A DNA stretch of 64,000 nt, from assembly GCA_028641055.1 (NCBI GenBank), contig CM054063.1:181728756-181792755 (forward strand), in the 5' to 3' direction. The DNA comes from Alopecurus myosuroides. Its lineage: Eukaryota > Streptophyta > Magnoliopsida > Poales > Poaceae. Position numbers and translations under genes: made by a program. Under the pieces are notes generated by a model. That model was given only the letters and a program-made list of their open reading frames with translations. It was not told the origin of the DNA and did no database searches. This document shows positions 1 through 12,389 of this stretch, piece after piece. How positions within the stretch are numbered: position 1 is the first letter of the stretch; each line of letters begins with the position of its first letter.

Positions 1-2762
1 GATTTTGAGCATCTGTGACCTCTATACGTACTCCAAATCCTGGTTTAGAGTTTCAAGAACCGTGAGAACGTGTTATATATGGGTTGTTTATATCATAGTC
101 CTCTAAAAATATGAGCGACATTAGTCACGTTTCCTTTATCCTTTTATTTAGATCCATGCCACCTCCAACACTAAATCACCTTGTCGATGACCAACCAACC
201 GGAACTGGACAAATGGCCAATGGCCCATCTCCCGCCACCCTCGGCGGCGGCGCTGATAGTCCCGCATCACCGCCCTGCCCTACCCCATCCACCACCACTA
301 CCCCTGGTCCGATGCTGAACTGACTATCCTTCTAGGCCCGAAGGATTCCATATGTTCTATTGTGATGGCTTGTCATCCCACCTGCCACCTAAGTTGCTTC
401 CTTGGTAGATCGCAGGAAGCGATGCCACTCATGCCTTAATCTTAATCTAGTCTCGGACGCCACCATGACCAGATGTGATGACCTTGGCTCTGTCTTGGTG
501 GCAGATTATCTCGACATGCCACCAGAGCTAGATGAGGCTTGAGAGGAGGGAGGAGTGCCAAGAAGTCTTGATTTTCCATAGTAGTCTCCCACATAGAATC
601 GACTCATGTGAACTAAATTTTCAAGCGCCTGAATATTAGCAAACATGGTTCTATTTATTGCAATTTCAAGATGAGTGCATAAAAATTGTTTAACTCGAAG
701 AAACCCCTTAGAATTTTGCACCTCACTTTCTAACTGATTCGGGATATGTTTTATTTATGGGTCAACTTAACTGCAAAAGGAGTATCTCGTTTGAATTATA
801 GGAGGATGTATATCGCGAAGTCTGGTGGAAGATTTTTTTTATATGTACTTTGAGAAAAAAATATTAAAATATTGTGTACTCCTTAACTCGAGAATAATTT
901 TCTGTTTTAGACAAAGACCGGTGAATGGCGGTACCAAGTACATACCTATATGGAAAATGGAAAGGCACCGGTTTACAGTGCCCATTGGGTAGTGGTGTTC
1001 AAGCTAGATCAATCTTTAAAATGTTGATCCTTCCAAGGATCACAAGGAGGCATTTCGTCCTCAACTGCCATTTGTCTTATGTTTGAGAAGTAAACAAAGG
1101 ACACATGCTTCTTTAGTTTTTTTTAAGGTGCTTTCTATTGTTTTCTCTATTTACCTGTGTACTCGATGTGAGGAACACATGCCATCCGGAGCACCTTTCA
1201 TGTTGTGCCCCTCCCCCTTCCCCACCCAATATATGTGTAATGTCGTGTAATTATGGATACAATATGTCTCCCACCTCTAAAAATAAGTCATCGGTGCATG
1301 TGATCATATATTCATATGTAAAAATGATAAATCGCAAAAATAAAATAGCTTGCTTGTACTTCTCTCACAAGAATCATGCTATGATGTTATGTCTAGTATG
1401 TATGATATGATTAGAGACCATAGTTTTAAAATATTCCTTGTGAGACTGTGAAAAGAGAGGAACAACTTATATTTCTAGGCACAAATAGGTATTTAAATAA
1501 CTAAACTCAAATGCAATAAACAAATCATACGTGGGTTAACTAAAATATTGACTTAGACATGCTTTAGCACGAAAAAAAAAGTCGTGTTTTCGTTGCATGG
1601 CCATCAATATATTCGCAGGATTGCATGAACCAATTCAATGTTCGTAAAAACTTGTCATCTCTCAATATAACAGTTACATATACACATAACCATGTACAAA
1701 TAAAAAAATCCATACCTAGTCAGTCCTTATATGCCTAAGTAATACTACTGCGCGTTCAAAATGTAAGTCATTTTAGCATTTTTATTGACCAATCATTTCT
1801 AAAATTTCCCTACGAAATGATTATTTTACCATCCATAACATCAAACCTGTTTTACAAGATTTATGACAGCATATAATTGTATAATGTTTAATATTTTTTC
1901 CATGCCGAATTTGAGGGGTGTTGCCGCCCTAAAAGATTCGTAATATGGATCATAGCAAGTCTCTAGCATCTTGCAGGAATATTAGGAATTTTCTTGTGAT
2001 TACACTATTTCAATGAACAGAATATATTACTTATTGCATAAAGTTAAACCAGAACATATAATATGGGCGTCCAGATGAATATCGCACATCGTCCCTCTTT
2101 CCTTCGGGGCATTCAAGATACATGCATGTAACCAAGGTTTGTTTTTTGAGAGAATACAACCAAGGTTTAGTATACTAATTTTTTTTTAAAAAAGTTTGGG
2201 ATACTGGGTGACTTCATTTTACCAAGAAGGGTTGGGATTTCATACATTGATACACAAATTCAAATTATTAGAATGAGAAGATAACGAACCATGGAACACT
2301 TCCACTGCAAGTTATTAGCTCATGGGTTGGGACTTGGGACTCTAGGGACTCAAACTTTTATTCAGATTCATCTTGATTAGATTTGGTCCTGTAAGGCGCT
2401 GAGAAACGCAGTTACCAGGTGATACACAGAAACAGTCTGCATCTAATAACTAGAGGGGTCGGATTACGTAAGGATACGTGAGATGTAGGAGCTTTAGCAT
2501 AAGAAACAAACTATATCATATTTTCCTTGATTAAACATTCCATCAAGTTCACAGCAGCGACGCAAAATAAATTTAAAAAAACCGAACAAAACACAGTAAT
2601 TTCAAATCCGGTATCCATCATTTCAGAATAATATAGATATTCTGCATACATAGTTGAGGGAAAGAAATGTAATGTATAGCCGAGGTCAAACAGCATGACA
2701 AGGATATATAGGTGAGATCGATGAGAAGAAGGAAGCTGACGGATGAGTAGTGATTGATCGGT
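1..2762. other. Unassigned AT-rich region
   Basis: No gene family, transposon terminus or RNA gene is recognised here. Open frames are short and lack familiar motifs. A stretch near 910-1045 reads as a coherent coding-like segment on the plus strand (TGEWRYQVHTYMENGKAPVY within it) but has no start or partner exon, so it may be an exon remnant. The part just below 2763 should hold the 3' untranslated region of the SKP1-like gene on the minus strand. Confidence 0.4.
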
Positions 2763-3269
2763 CTATTCTTCAGCTCCCATATTGATCCACGAGTTATCCC
2801 TGCGGATCTCTTCGCGCTGCTCCTGCGTGAACCCGTCTTCGTCGATGCCGAACATCCTGCGGATCTCCGCCGGCGTCTTGCCCCTGATCATGTAGGCGAC
2901 GCGCTTGCAGGCGAGGTCGACGAGCCCTTCCACGTCGAGGTTGGACGCCGCCTGTAGTATGTCGTACAGCAGCGCCTGGCCGACGTTGCCAGGGATGAAC
3001 TCGCGGTCGTCCCACTCACCGTCCGCGGCCTTCTGGTGGCAGTAATCCACGACCATGGCGAGCGGCGTGGCCTTGACGTCTTTGAGTTCTATCTCGATTT
3101 CGCCGGCGCCACTAAGGAAGCCGGTCTCGATCTGGCTCCGGATGCTACCTGACACCAAAGCCGTAGCCTCGGGCAGGCGAAACTTCTGATTGTCGGAGCT
3201 CTTGAGAACGATCGTCTGGCTGCGTCCTCCCCGCGCCGCAGCACTGCTCTCAGCCCCAGCCGCCGCCAT
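2763..3269 (-). CDS. SKP1-like protein (SCF ubiquitin ligase adaptor), 168 aa
   Basis: SKP1 proteins bridge cullin-1 and F-box proteins in SCF E3 ubiquitin ligases in nucleus and cytosol. Residues 19-80 match the SKP1 POZ/BTB fold, opening with TIVLKSSDNQKF and ending near VVDYCHQK. Residues 100-165 match the C-terminal SKP1 domain that binds F-box proteins, with the family hallmark GKTPAEIRRMFGI at 130-142. The reading frame extends further upstream, but the ATG at 3269 was chosen because homology begins just after it, its context (GCCGCCATGG) is strong and a TATA box lies 100 bp upstream. It has one exon and no stops, with GC-rich codons unlike the surrounding repeats. The usual terminal WAFE is replaced by SWINMGAEE, so it is a diverged member of the large grass SKP1-like family. 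Expression is not provable from sequence. Confidence 0.85.
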   Translation of the reverse strand: MAAAGAESSAAARGGRSQTIVLKSSDNQKFRLPEATALVSGSIRSQIETGFLSGAGEIEIELKDVKATPLAMVVDYCHQKAADGEWDDREFIPGNVGQALLYDILQAASNLDVEGLVDLACKRVAYMIRGKTPAEIRRMFGIDEDGFTQEQREEIRRDNSWINMGAEE

Positions 3270-3369
3270 GGCTCGCTCCGGCTCCTCACCGAACCCTAAG
3301 TTTCGAAATGGAAAGAGGTAGGCGGCAACTAGCAAGGAAGAATTGTGGCTACAACCAGGGATTGAAATT

Positions 3370-3382
3370 GAATATATATAGG
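3370..3382 (-). promoter_or_regulatory. TATA box of the SKP1-like gene
   Basis: Reading the minus strand, CTATATATATTC lies about 100 bp upstream of the ATG at 3269, the usual plant spacing for a TATA box plus a short leader. No other strong TATA lies between it and the start codon. Confidence 0.6.
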
Positions 3383-3545
3383 ATGGCGCGGCGGCCGATG
3401 AGTTTATCCGCTGCTGGGCCGGGCTGCTTTGCTGGGCACGAGACGAGAGAGTGAGAATGCATCTGGTCTGGCAACAAATGGAAAGAAAACGAGCCGGTAA
3501 TCTGAGAGTGATTCTGGCGGTGGATCTCCCACGTTTTTTTTCCAA

Positions 3546-4904
3546 AATAGGGCATGGGTCTCCAGTACCGTTTATGGGGGAAATATGGTAAGCTATTCTT
3601 TGTTGCCAAAACGGACCAGCTGAGAGTCCAAGGGGATATTTCCACAGATCCCCGCCTCCTCTTCAGGATAGGTGTCCAGTTTTTTCAAAATCCCACAAAT
3701 GGTTCGCGTAGCCAAAAATCTTTTTGCTCCATACAAAAAAAGTTCGACCACAAACAGAATAAAAGACACCGCAGGACAAAAAAATCCGGCATGACCTCCC
3801 CGAAGAGGTCTCCGGAGACCTCGTAGCAAGAAACTATGCTATTGAAGCATCGTTGAAGCGATTTTGTAACAATGGGTAAAAATTGTACACAATGTAGCAT
3901 TTCAAGAATAGTAATGTAGCAAAATCCCCAGCGTTTGCAGCATTGTCGACTCCAGTTGGTAGCATCGGCAATGAATTATGGTAGCATCGTCTCTCTCGGC
4001 TGCTAGCATCAAAGACGGCCGTTGGTAGAATCTGTGCACTCTGTCGGTAGCATCGACGAAGGCTTCGAAACTCCGGCCACATATGGCTTCAAAACTCCAT
4101 CAACCTGCAGTCTTCGACTCGCGGTGGCGCCGCCACTCCCCGATGATGTATGATGAGAACGTCGGAAGGAAGGTCGGGCAAGGGTCGCATGATGGCGAGG
4201 GAAGACGTTGGGAGGAGTTGTGCGGTCCGGGCCTCGGGATGGAGCGCGTTGACGATCTCATGAAGCCTTGCGCCGATATATCCAATCACCGGATATTCGC
4301 CTTGCGCCGAGGCCAGTAAACTAGCAGGAGGCACGCACGAACACACTGGCCCGGCTGGAGCTCATGGAGGAGGCCAGAGCTAAGGATCCCCATTGGCGGC
4401 GTGTGGTCGCCAAAGCAAGGTTGGGGGAAGGGCTTCACGTCGGAGCAGGTCACGACGAGATTGGCAGAGATGGGTCGAGAAGAGAGACGGGTAGCGTCAC
4501 GCGCTCAGGCGCATGCGGAGAGAGGCGACGGCGTTGTTCGTAGGAAGTGACGCTCTGATCGGGAGTGGAATGTGTGGTGGAGAAGACGACGTGTGTGAGG
4601 AACTACCGAACGAGAGGATAAGGGCACATATATTTTCTCCATGCGCAGTGTGCTGTTGGCGCTAGAGAGAGACATGTCCGCACGATGGAGCCACATCCGA
4701 TGGCCACGCGTCAGGAGGACGCAACTTGCTCGTCTCCCGGATGATTACCAGTGTTTCACTATCCATTTCATCTCTCTTTATGTGTATTAACCTAATTTGA
4801 GCTCTGTTTCATGCCATACATAATTCAAAGTTTATGTTTTACCACACACGTCAATAATAGTTCACATATATGATTTTTAAATTTCAAAATCAAGCATAAC
4901 ATAG
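3546..4904. other. Intergenic DNA with repeated tagcatc motif
   Basis: No protein-coding gene is supported. Between about 3835 and 4080 the short motif tagcatc or gaagcatc recurs many times at irregular spacing, a style seen in dispersed grass repeats, but no terminal repeats were found to define an element. The last ~150 bp may be the 3' flank of the Harbinger transposase that lies on the minus strand to the right. Confidence 0.35.
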
Positions 4905-5186
4905 GGTGTAGATGCATGACCTGAATCCAAATGAAACAAGAGGAAACTACCCATCATGTCGCTACCACATATGCTCTAGTAGGTCATCACAAAGCTGCTT
5001 GTACGACTACATGTGTTCAAAAATTTCATGGACTTCAGGAAAACCTGGAGTCGGGATAGATTCCTCATGGGCCTTAAAGATGTTCCCACACAATCATAGA
5101 TAAAGCCATTCATTTGACCACGATCATCCTCTATGATCACGTTGCGCTCACATACATTTTCATGATCTGTGATATGATGCCAGATC
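4905..5186 (-). pseudogene. PIF/Harbinger transposase, C-terminal fragment
   Basis: Read on the minus strand, this segment contains IMKMYV, then NVIIEDDRG and a following stretch including VGTSLRPMRNLSRLQVFLKS. That order matches the C-terminus of plant PIF/Harbinger (HARBI1-like) nucleases, where an IMxACVIMHNMIVEDE block precedes a VG..V.P.R...RIQ.FL block. It continues the transposase found at 9757-10715; the LINE at 5187-9755 separates the two parts. A small deletion removes part of the conserved MHN block and stops are present, so it is inactive. No terminal inverted repeat of the parent element was found. Confidence 0.7.
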
Positions 5187-6195
5187 AGGAGGTGGATGAT
5201 CAGCTATCTGTTGTCACTAATGACTCGGACTCTTCTGTGCAACCTGCAGCTGACAACAATCTGCATCTGCATCTGCAACTACAACTGGCGCAACCTGGAA
5301 TGAACTTTCAAGTGTTATGTATGGGTTTGGCAAGGCCGATCTTTGGTCTTGTGCTTCCACCAGATATGTAGGCTGATAAATTTCTTGCTAAGCTTGTGCC
5401 ACGGCTTCTGTCAGAAAATATTTCGGCACCGATCCAGTCATAGCCGTTTTCTTTGATCCCTCTAGCCAAAAGTAATTGGTGCAGTGCTTTTGATGAATGG
5501 CCACTCTCCTTTATGAGGGCACCTAGTTAATTTCAGAGGAAATGTGTTACTGCTAAAAGGGCAGGTGGCGAGAGCTCTGGACTTTCCTTAGGATTGCAAT
5601 TCCAGTGCAAATGGTGAGCCGCCAATTTTCCCTGCTTCTCTAATCTCTGTTGTCGTGAAAAAGAAGCGAGGGAAAAGAAACAAGATAGTGGTTCAGTCTT
5701 AAGAACACAGGTTCACTCGTAGCACGCTCAAAGATAATGGATTTCTCCCTGCACTTGTTACTCCTGCTCAGAAGCCAAGGAAGTGAGCTCGTTCCAAGAT
5801 GTTTTTAGTGGAATAGGACGATCATGCTAAGTCCAATGCGAACAAGGGGAATTCTTTTGTGTTTGCAGCTACTCCTTTGGAGGTTATGCAGCAGATTGGG
5901 CATGCGCTAGGAATTGCATCAGAGGAATTTTCCAAGGAGAAGCTTGCAGCGGTCTCCGATTCTTCAACTCCGATAGAGAGCAATGATTAGTCTCCTCTTC
6001 AACACATGGCCTCGTTCTAGCCATTTAATAGAGCCCTATCCAGTTTGGTTTTGTGTTCACAGTGGTAGTAACTGCTTTCTTTCTTGTTAGTCTGTAATAT
6101 TAAGCTTTGTGTTAAACACAAAGTATTTACTGCACTCTTCTCCTTGTGTTATCAATGTGTCTGGACTTTAAAAGAAAGTAAATAATACTTTACTA

Positions 6196-6979
6196 GAATG
6201 TTCGTGGTCTTAATTCTGAGAAACGACAAATAGCGGTCAGAGCTAAAATTCAGGAAAGTGATTGTGATATAATTTTCTTGCAAGAGTCTAAATGTGAATC
6301 TTTTGATTGGAGGCTCATTAGAAAATTCTGCCCGAAGAGGTTTGATGCTTTTGCCTACTCTCCTTTAGTAGGAGCCTCGGGTAGAATTATTGTTCTCTGG
6401 AACTCCTCAATTTTTGTGGGTACTTTGGTTGAAACTCAACGATTTGGCCTCGTTATAAATTTCACTTCCAAATATAATAATGCCTTCTGGTCACTTGTTT
6501 CAGTTTATGGACCGTGTCATGGCCCAGAGAGAGATTTGTTTGTGTCATGGTTGTACAATCTGAATATTCCGAGAAATGCTAATTGGTTAATCATTGGGGA
6601 TTTCAATGTCATCGGATCACAAGATAATAGAAATTTGCAAGGAGGTTACACTAATGACATGTTTTCGTTGAATGAGATTATTGAACATTTGGGTTTTCTA
6701 GAGATCCCTCTTAAGGGCAGATCTTATACTTGGTCCAACATGCAAAGGGATCCTTTACTTGAACGATTGGACTGGTTCTTTTCCACTACAAATTGGATTT
6801 CTGATTACCCAAATTCTATGGTTCTTACTTTGGAAAATTATAGCTCTGATCATGTCCCATGTGTGATAAATATTGACACAAATATCCCAAAACTAAATTG
6901 TTTAGGTTTGATAATTATTGGATGGATTTTCCTGGTTTCATGGACTGTGTGGATACCGCTTGGAACAGAGTTTCAATAA
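6196..6979 (+). pseudogene. LINE ORF2 endonuclease domain (APE-like)
   Basis: This domain nicks target DNA for target-primed reverse transcription. Catalytic blocks appear in order: NVRGLN just after a stop that replaces the expected tryptophan, IIFLQESK carrying the catalytic glutamate, SVYGP, IGDFNV and SSDHVP. The frame stays open from 6278 to 6979, then shifts; a second frame from 6898 continues the protein toward the RT. The domain itself looks complete, so decay is recent relative to the ORF1 part. Confidence 0.85.
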
Positions 6980-7189
6980 AAAATTACAGCTCAGCTGTTG
7001 TTGCAGATAAACTGAAGGGTTTAAGGTATGACCTTAAGAAATGGCATTTGAGTATCTCTAGATTGAAACAATTAGTGGCAAATTGCAACAAGGTGATTGA
7101 TTGTCTGGATTGTTTGGAATAAATTAGACCTTTGTTTACTATGAAATTCATTTAGGAAAGTAGTGAAGCTTCATTTAGAGAATCTACTT

Positions 7190-8600
7190 TCAGCTGAATG
7201 CAAGTATTAGAGGGAAAGATGCACTGCTAAATGGATTAAACAAGGTGAAGACAACACTAAATTCTTCCATGCAATGGCAACTGAGAGATTCAGAAGGAAC
7301 ACCATTGCTATGCTCAAAGATGAGAATGGAAACATTGTTACTAATCATGAGACCATGAATGGCATGTTTTATTCAAATTTTAATAATATAATGGGTTGTT
7401 CTAATGGCATTTCCATGTAGTATGATTTAAGCACCTTTCTTCCTAAAGTGGATGGGCTAGATGACCTTAGAAGGCCTTTTTCTATTAAAGAGATAGATGA
7501 AGTGGTGGGCTCTATGCCTACCGATAGGGCCCCTATGTCAGATGGATTCAATGGCCTATTTATCAAAAAATGATGGCCCATTATCAAGAAAGATTTTATA
7601 ATTTGGCTCCTGAATTTCATTCAGGTCATTTAAATCGGCAGAACATTAATAGCTCATACATTACTCTCATTCCAAAGAAAGCAACACCTGAGAATGTCAA
7701 TGATTTTTGCCCTGTCTCTCTAACGAATGTTTGCCTCAAATTTCTCACAAAATTGGTGGCAAACAGATTGCAAGAAGGTATACTTAAGTGCATTCATAAA
7801 AACCAATATGGGTTCTTGAGGATTGTAGCCATACAGGACTGCATAGCCTAGGCTTTTGAGTACCTATATGTTTGTCAGGGTTCCAAAAACCCAATTGTTA
7901 TATTAAAGCTAGATTTTGCAAAAGCTTTTGACACTGTTGAGCATGATGCTATCATGCAGATCATGAGAGCAAAAGGGTTTAACAACAAATGGATTGGTTG
8001 GGCCAAGGATGTTTTGTCTACTAGAACTTCTTATTTTCTGTTGAATGGGATTCTAGGAAAAGAGTTTGCTTGTCGTCTCGGAGTAAGGCAAGCGGACCCA
8101 TGGTCATCTCTACTGTATACTTTTGGGTCCGACCTTTTGCAATCAGTGGTTCATCAACTATTACAGGAGGGTTTAATCAGTCCGCCAATTCAAACTTTTG
8201 ATCATGTGTTCCCCATTGTACAGTATGCAGATGATACATTGTTGATTATGCCTAAGATAAGGATCAGCTATTAATTCTTAAGAGGGAGTTACAGAAATAT
8301 TCTATTTCCACTGGCCTTAAAATCAATTATGATAAAACAAATTTGATTCCAAATAATGTTCCTGAGGATGACTTGGATGGTCTAGTTCATGCTTTTGGAT
8401 GTCAGGTTGGCACTATACCATTCACTTATTTGGGTCTACCCCGAATTTGGGATCTCATGCCAATTGTCTGTAGAGTTGAGAGAAGATTGACCTCTAGCTC
8501 AAGTTTTCTCTCCCAAGGGGCAAGATTACAACTGATCAATTCAGCTCTGTCCTCATTGCCACTACATTTCTTATGCTCTCTGCAGCTTCCCCCATGAATT
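7190..8600 (+). pseudogene. LINE ORF2 reverse transcriptase, broken
   Basis: The RT copies the element RNA at the nicked target. Visible blocks include KWIKQGEDNTKFFHAMA upstream of the RT, RAPMSDGFNG (usually PGPDGF), ITLIPKK, an ILKLDFAKAFD block near 7905 and the active-site YADD at 8224-8235. Stops occur at 7856 and 8272 and elsewhere, and at least two frameshifts are needed to follow the domain. A typical plant LINE RT spans about this length, so little has been deleted. Confidence 0.85.
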
Positions 8601-9079
8601 GTTAAACAATTGGATCACATTCTGACACAGTGTTTGTGGAGAGGAAACTCAGACACTCCTAAGCAGTCCCTTGCAGCTTGGGAAATGATTTGTAAGCCCA
8701 GTTCAATGGAGGTCTTGGAATTGTTAATTTCCAAAAGCAGGATGCAGCTCTGCTTCTAAAGCAATTAGATAAGTTCTATAACCAATAGGATATTCCATGG
8801 TTCAGGCTACTGTGGACTGCTTATTATGATAATAAAATCCCTCATATGGAAAACTTGGTTGGTTCCTTTTGGTGGAAAGATGTGATGAAATTGGTACATA
8901 ATTTCAAAGGTTTCCTAGATTATTCTCTTTTGTGCTAAATGACTCCTTGCCAGTTGTAGATGTGTTCCAAGTAGAAGAAATCACTACTCTATTTTACTTT
9001 CCTCTGTCACAGCCAGCTTTCAATGAGTTAGGAGAGCTGCAAGAGCTTATGGATGATAATAGGCCTTCCCTTGAGCTTG

Positions 9080-9380
9080 ACAAATAGTCTTGTCACTGGG
9101 GAGATACTTACAGCTCTTCCAGGTTTTATAAGCTCATTCACTCCCATATGGTTGTACCACAAGTGTATAAATGGCTTTGGAAATCTTCTCGTGTGATGAA
9201 GTCTAGTATGTTTGTTTGGCTCCTGCTCTTAGATAGATTGAATACAAAGTACTTGTTGAAGCACGGGAACTAGAATGTGACTGACAATTTTAATTGCAAT
9301 ATCTGTGTGGCTGGTATTTATGAGGACAGAATCCACCTTTTCTTTGACTGTCAGTTTAGTAGATTGATTGGTCTATGAGG
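9080..9380 (+). pseudogene. LINE ORF2 C-terminal zinc-binding region (zf-RVT type)
   Basis: The segment reads WGDTYSSSRFYKLI, then MFVWLLLLDRLNTKYLL, and CNICVAGIYEDRIHLFFDC, which matches the zf-RVT pattern found at the end of plant LINE ORF2 proteins (W-L.L.RLNT...C..C...E...HLF..C). Stop codons interrupt it. The 3' untranslated part follows, ending with an ATCAATAAAAGGCTAGG signal near 9700. Confidence 0.7.
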
Positions 9381-9756
9381 AATGATTTACAAAGTGTGGT
9401 GGCTGTTGCAAATAAATCATTTGGCAAAACTTTTTTCATGGAAGTCATCATCACAACTTTTTGGAAGATCTAGCTGCTTAGGAATGATTTACTATTTAAT
9501 GATGTGGCTCCTAATTTTGCAAAGTGGAAGGCCCAATGCATTCATGACTTTTTCTCTTCTAAGGCATAGGATTAAAGATACACATTTGGATAGTTTAAAT
9601 TCCTGGTTACTTAGTATCCCTTAGGTAGGTTCTCCTCCCCCTTCTCTACCACCTTCTTCATACTTTCTGATGTACATATTTGTTGTAAATGTTACTGTTT
9701 TGATCAATAAAAGGCTAGGGGCAGTTTGCCCCCATAGTAGAAAACTCAAAAAAAAT

Positions 9757-10715
9757 GAATCGATCAGAGCCACGCACAATTGCAAATCATGTTTGTAGCG
9801 CCCAACATGTTTGTTCAGTGTTTAGTCCATCACTACGTCTAGACACTTGCAAAAGTGCACTCTCCAATTTCCTTTGATATTTGATTGTCTTAAAAAAGGT
9901 ATACCAACAGAGATAGATGTCATCTACGAGGTAGTACCTCGTGACGTAGTCGTGACAATTGATGTTGAGGTTGCAAGGTGGATAAACCAAAGCATATATC
10001 CTTGAAAATAGAGGAAGCCTTTGATATACATTGATGTCATTATGTGAGCCAAAAATATCAAATTACAATGTAAATGAATAGTCGAACACTAACTTCAAGT
10101 AAAATAGTGGGACCATGGCAATGGCTCGGAAATTGATTCTTCCAAACATCCACAGATACCATGTTTCTTCACCCATTTACATTAGCATTGTGTCTCCACA
10201 TTTGGTGCCCTCAAATAGTGCTCTCAAAAGACACAAATCGCAATCTTGAGAAATATCCTACACTCTTGATTATGGTATCTTGCTCAAATCCTAAGGTATT
10301 TATCGGCATAGTACACGGGGATACCATATCCAATCACATGTATTACTGTTATAACCTTCTACAAAGCACTAAACTCACATTCCCCATGTGCATTATTCTT
10401 GTTTGAAGGTATTATCGTTGGCTTCAAGATAAGTGACAATGCACAATAAGATATCCCTTGCAATCCTAAACCAACGGGTAAAGAGATATGGAGGATATGT
10501 AAAGTAGTATTCTATAAGTTGGACATGCCAAAGATCATATTCTGGTGAATGGTAATATGCCCTGGCTAAGTACCTACACATGTGTTTTCCTCAAGTTTCT
10601 CTCCTCCTTAATTCGATCAACCAAAATAGCTACTTCCTCTAAGTTCGTATAATTATCAAAGAACTAATCATCCACATCCAAAGACACCGATGAATCGAAG
10701 TAATATTCAACAAGT
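9757..10715 (-). pseudogene. PIF/Harbinger transposase, N-terminal and central part
   Basis: On the minus strand the order of a HARBI1-like DDE nuclease is preserved: an acidic N-terminal stretch, then PPYLFTRWFRIARDILLCIV (matching YP..LFRRRFRM...LFLRIV), a degenerate centre, GSHNDINVYQRLPLF, YYLVDDIY with a TFFKTI block (matching GYYLADGIYP..TFVKTI), and FAIVRGSDRF at the break. The protein then resumes at 5186 after the LINE. GSHNDINV and YYL.D.IY surround catalytic acidic residues of the family. Several stops and frameshifts show it is dead. The mate ORF (Myb-like) of PIF elements was not found; 10742-11293 was examined and is not convincing. Confidence 0.8.
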
Positions 10716-12389
10716 GAGCCCATATATACACAACATCAAGTTCATAAATCATTAGATTGATCTATAAGAATTTGTTCTGAAGAAGGAAAAAGACATTTTT
10801 TTACATAGGTACAATTCGCCGAACACCCTGCGGGCAGAACAGTCGACGCTGACTGGTGAACATCTATGGACGCGACTGGTGAAGGAGAATGTGTGAGAAT
10901 ATCTGAGGGCCATGGATGATGTTGGAGGAAGGTTGGGCATGCATTGTCCTTGATTCGCACGAGATGCACTGCAGCTGCATCCTTGTTTGGCCATCGGGGC
11001 TCGGGAAGCATCCAGGAGGCGACACGGAATGGGGAGAGTCGAGACAATATCGATTGTGTTGCAGAAGTTGTGGAGTGAATCAGGAAGAGTGCTTCTGGGA
11101 CTAGGATGGCCGCAAATGAGCGGGGATATATTGGTGGGGGAGGTGGTAGTGTCTTGGCAGGGTGGCTAGGATGCTCCACCGACATGAGGGGCTGTGGGAG
11201 AGGCCTCACAGGTGTGGCGGAGAGGTGGTGGAGAAGAAAATATGCGAGCGAGGTGGTATCCATCAGACAGAATATTGGAATGTTTTGGGGCATCCCGTAA
11301 TATTTTTTTGATGCGGGTGGTATGGGGATTTTCTAGAGTGGGTTTGTTCCCTATTTAGGCATAAAAAATGGAAGAATAGGGGTCTCCAAGAGGGTCATCC
11401 TCTCCGGCTTGCATACTGATTCACAAAATAACTGTAATAGATCATAATTTTAAGAAAAGTGAGGCCATACTTAAATACTCAAAAGGAGAATACTTAAATT
11501 CCATTCTATGTCATTTACTCTTGGTCTCATAGAAAAGTGTTAAGTGTATTTCTTGTTCTTTTGTGGTGAAAGGGGGGAATGGGTGTATGCCTATATGCTC
11601 ATGTATTTTTGGGTTGTACTATTCAAAACGGGAGCGCATAAGGAGATAGAAATTTAGAGGTTTAAGGTTCTATTTTGTCCTTCAAAGTATAATGCGATGA
11701 AGTGAGATAAACTTTTGTAGTTTTGGGGATTATTAACTCTAGATATACGAAGATTTTACTCATGGTCAAAATGGATATGAAAATTGTTCAATAACTCCTC
11801 TAGCTTGTGGCACTAGATCATAGCCAATAAGTACTTAGAAAATAGGTGTGCTAGTGGCTCTAAATTATGAAATGGATGAAAACAATCAAATAAATGGTTC
11901 AAATGGGGTATTTTACATGTAAGATGATAACATGACACAACTTTGCATGATATATGGGTTCATTAAATCGCTCTGAATCTTCAATTTTTGGTTCATTTGT
12001 TTGCCCATTCTATTGTAAAGCTTCACTAAGAGAGCAGTATAGTATAGTGTCTCATTCAAGGGACATACACTCAAATGGCATTTGAGGGAGGAGCTGAAAA
12101 TTTGTCTGCATAACTTGTTCCTAAATGGCTAGCCTAATAGGATTTGGTGGGGTTTGGAACATAATGGAGAGCTCTCCTAAAAATATGTTATATAGATTAG
12201 TTCACTTTAGTGTCACTTTATGATCTATCAATGAAGTTATTATGTAAATTAAAAGGTATATTGTAGATCAAAGACTTTCTATGATAAATTGTTCATAACA
12301 GACTAGCCCCCAGGGAAAAGATGTTTACTAGACAATCCCTTACTAATGGAGGCTCTCCTTTATGTTGACACTGATGCGGTGAAAGTTTC
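10716..12389. other. Unassigned region right of the Harbinger gene
   Basis: A 183-residue open frame on the minus strand (10742-11293) is proline- and serine-rich and shows no recognised motif; it lies directly upstream of the transposase and could be 5' flank of that element. From 11300 to 12389 the DNA is AT-rich with no coding signal, repeat or terminus I can support. Confidence 0.3.

Larger units (their letters stand above)
5187..9755 (+). mobile_element. L1-type LINE, 5' truncated, degenerate
   Basis: Non-LTR retrotransposon inserted in opposite orientation into a Harbinger transposase gene. Order: ORF1 remnant (5187-5990, including a basic KKKRGKRNKIVV stretch), apurinic-type endonuclease (6196-6895), reverse transcriptase (about 7200-8600), zinc-finger RVT-type C-terminal region (about 9080-9380), then a 3' end with an A tract at 9748-9755. 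The left edge is set by where transposase homology resumes. Many stops and frameshifts show it is dead. The target-site duplication could not be resolved cleanly; the left flank (ccagatca) only loosely resembles the right flank (tgaatcgatca). Confidence 0.85.

Noticed and set aside
10742..11293. 183-codon minus-strand frame as the Myb-like partner ORF of PIF/Harbinger
   Set aside because: Proline- and serine-rich with no helix-turn-helix or Myb-like tryptophan spacing.
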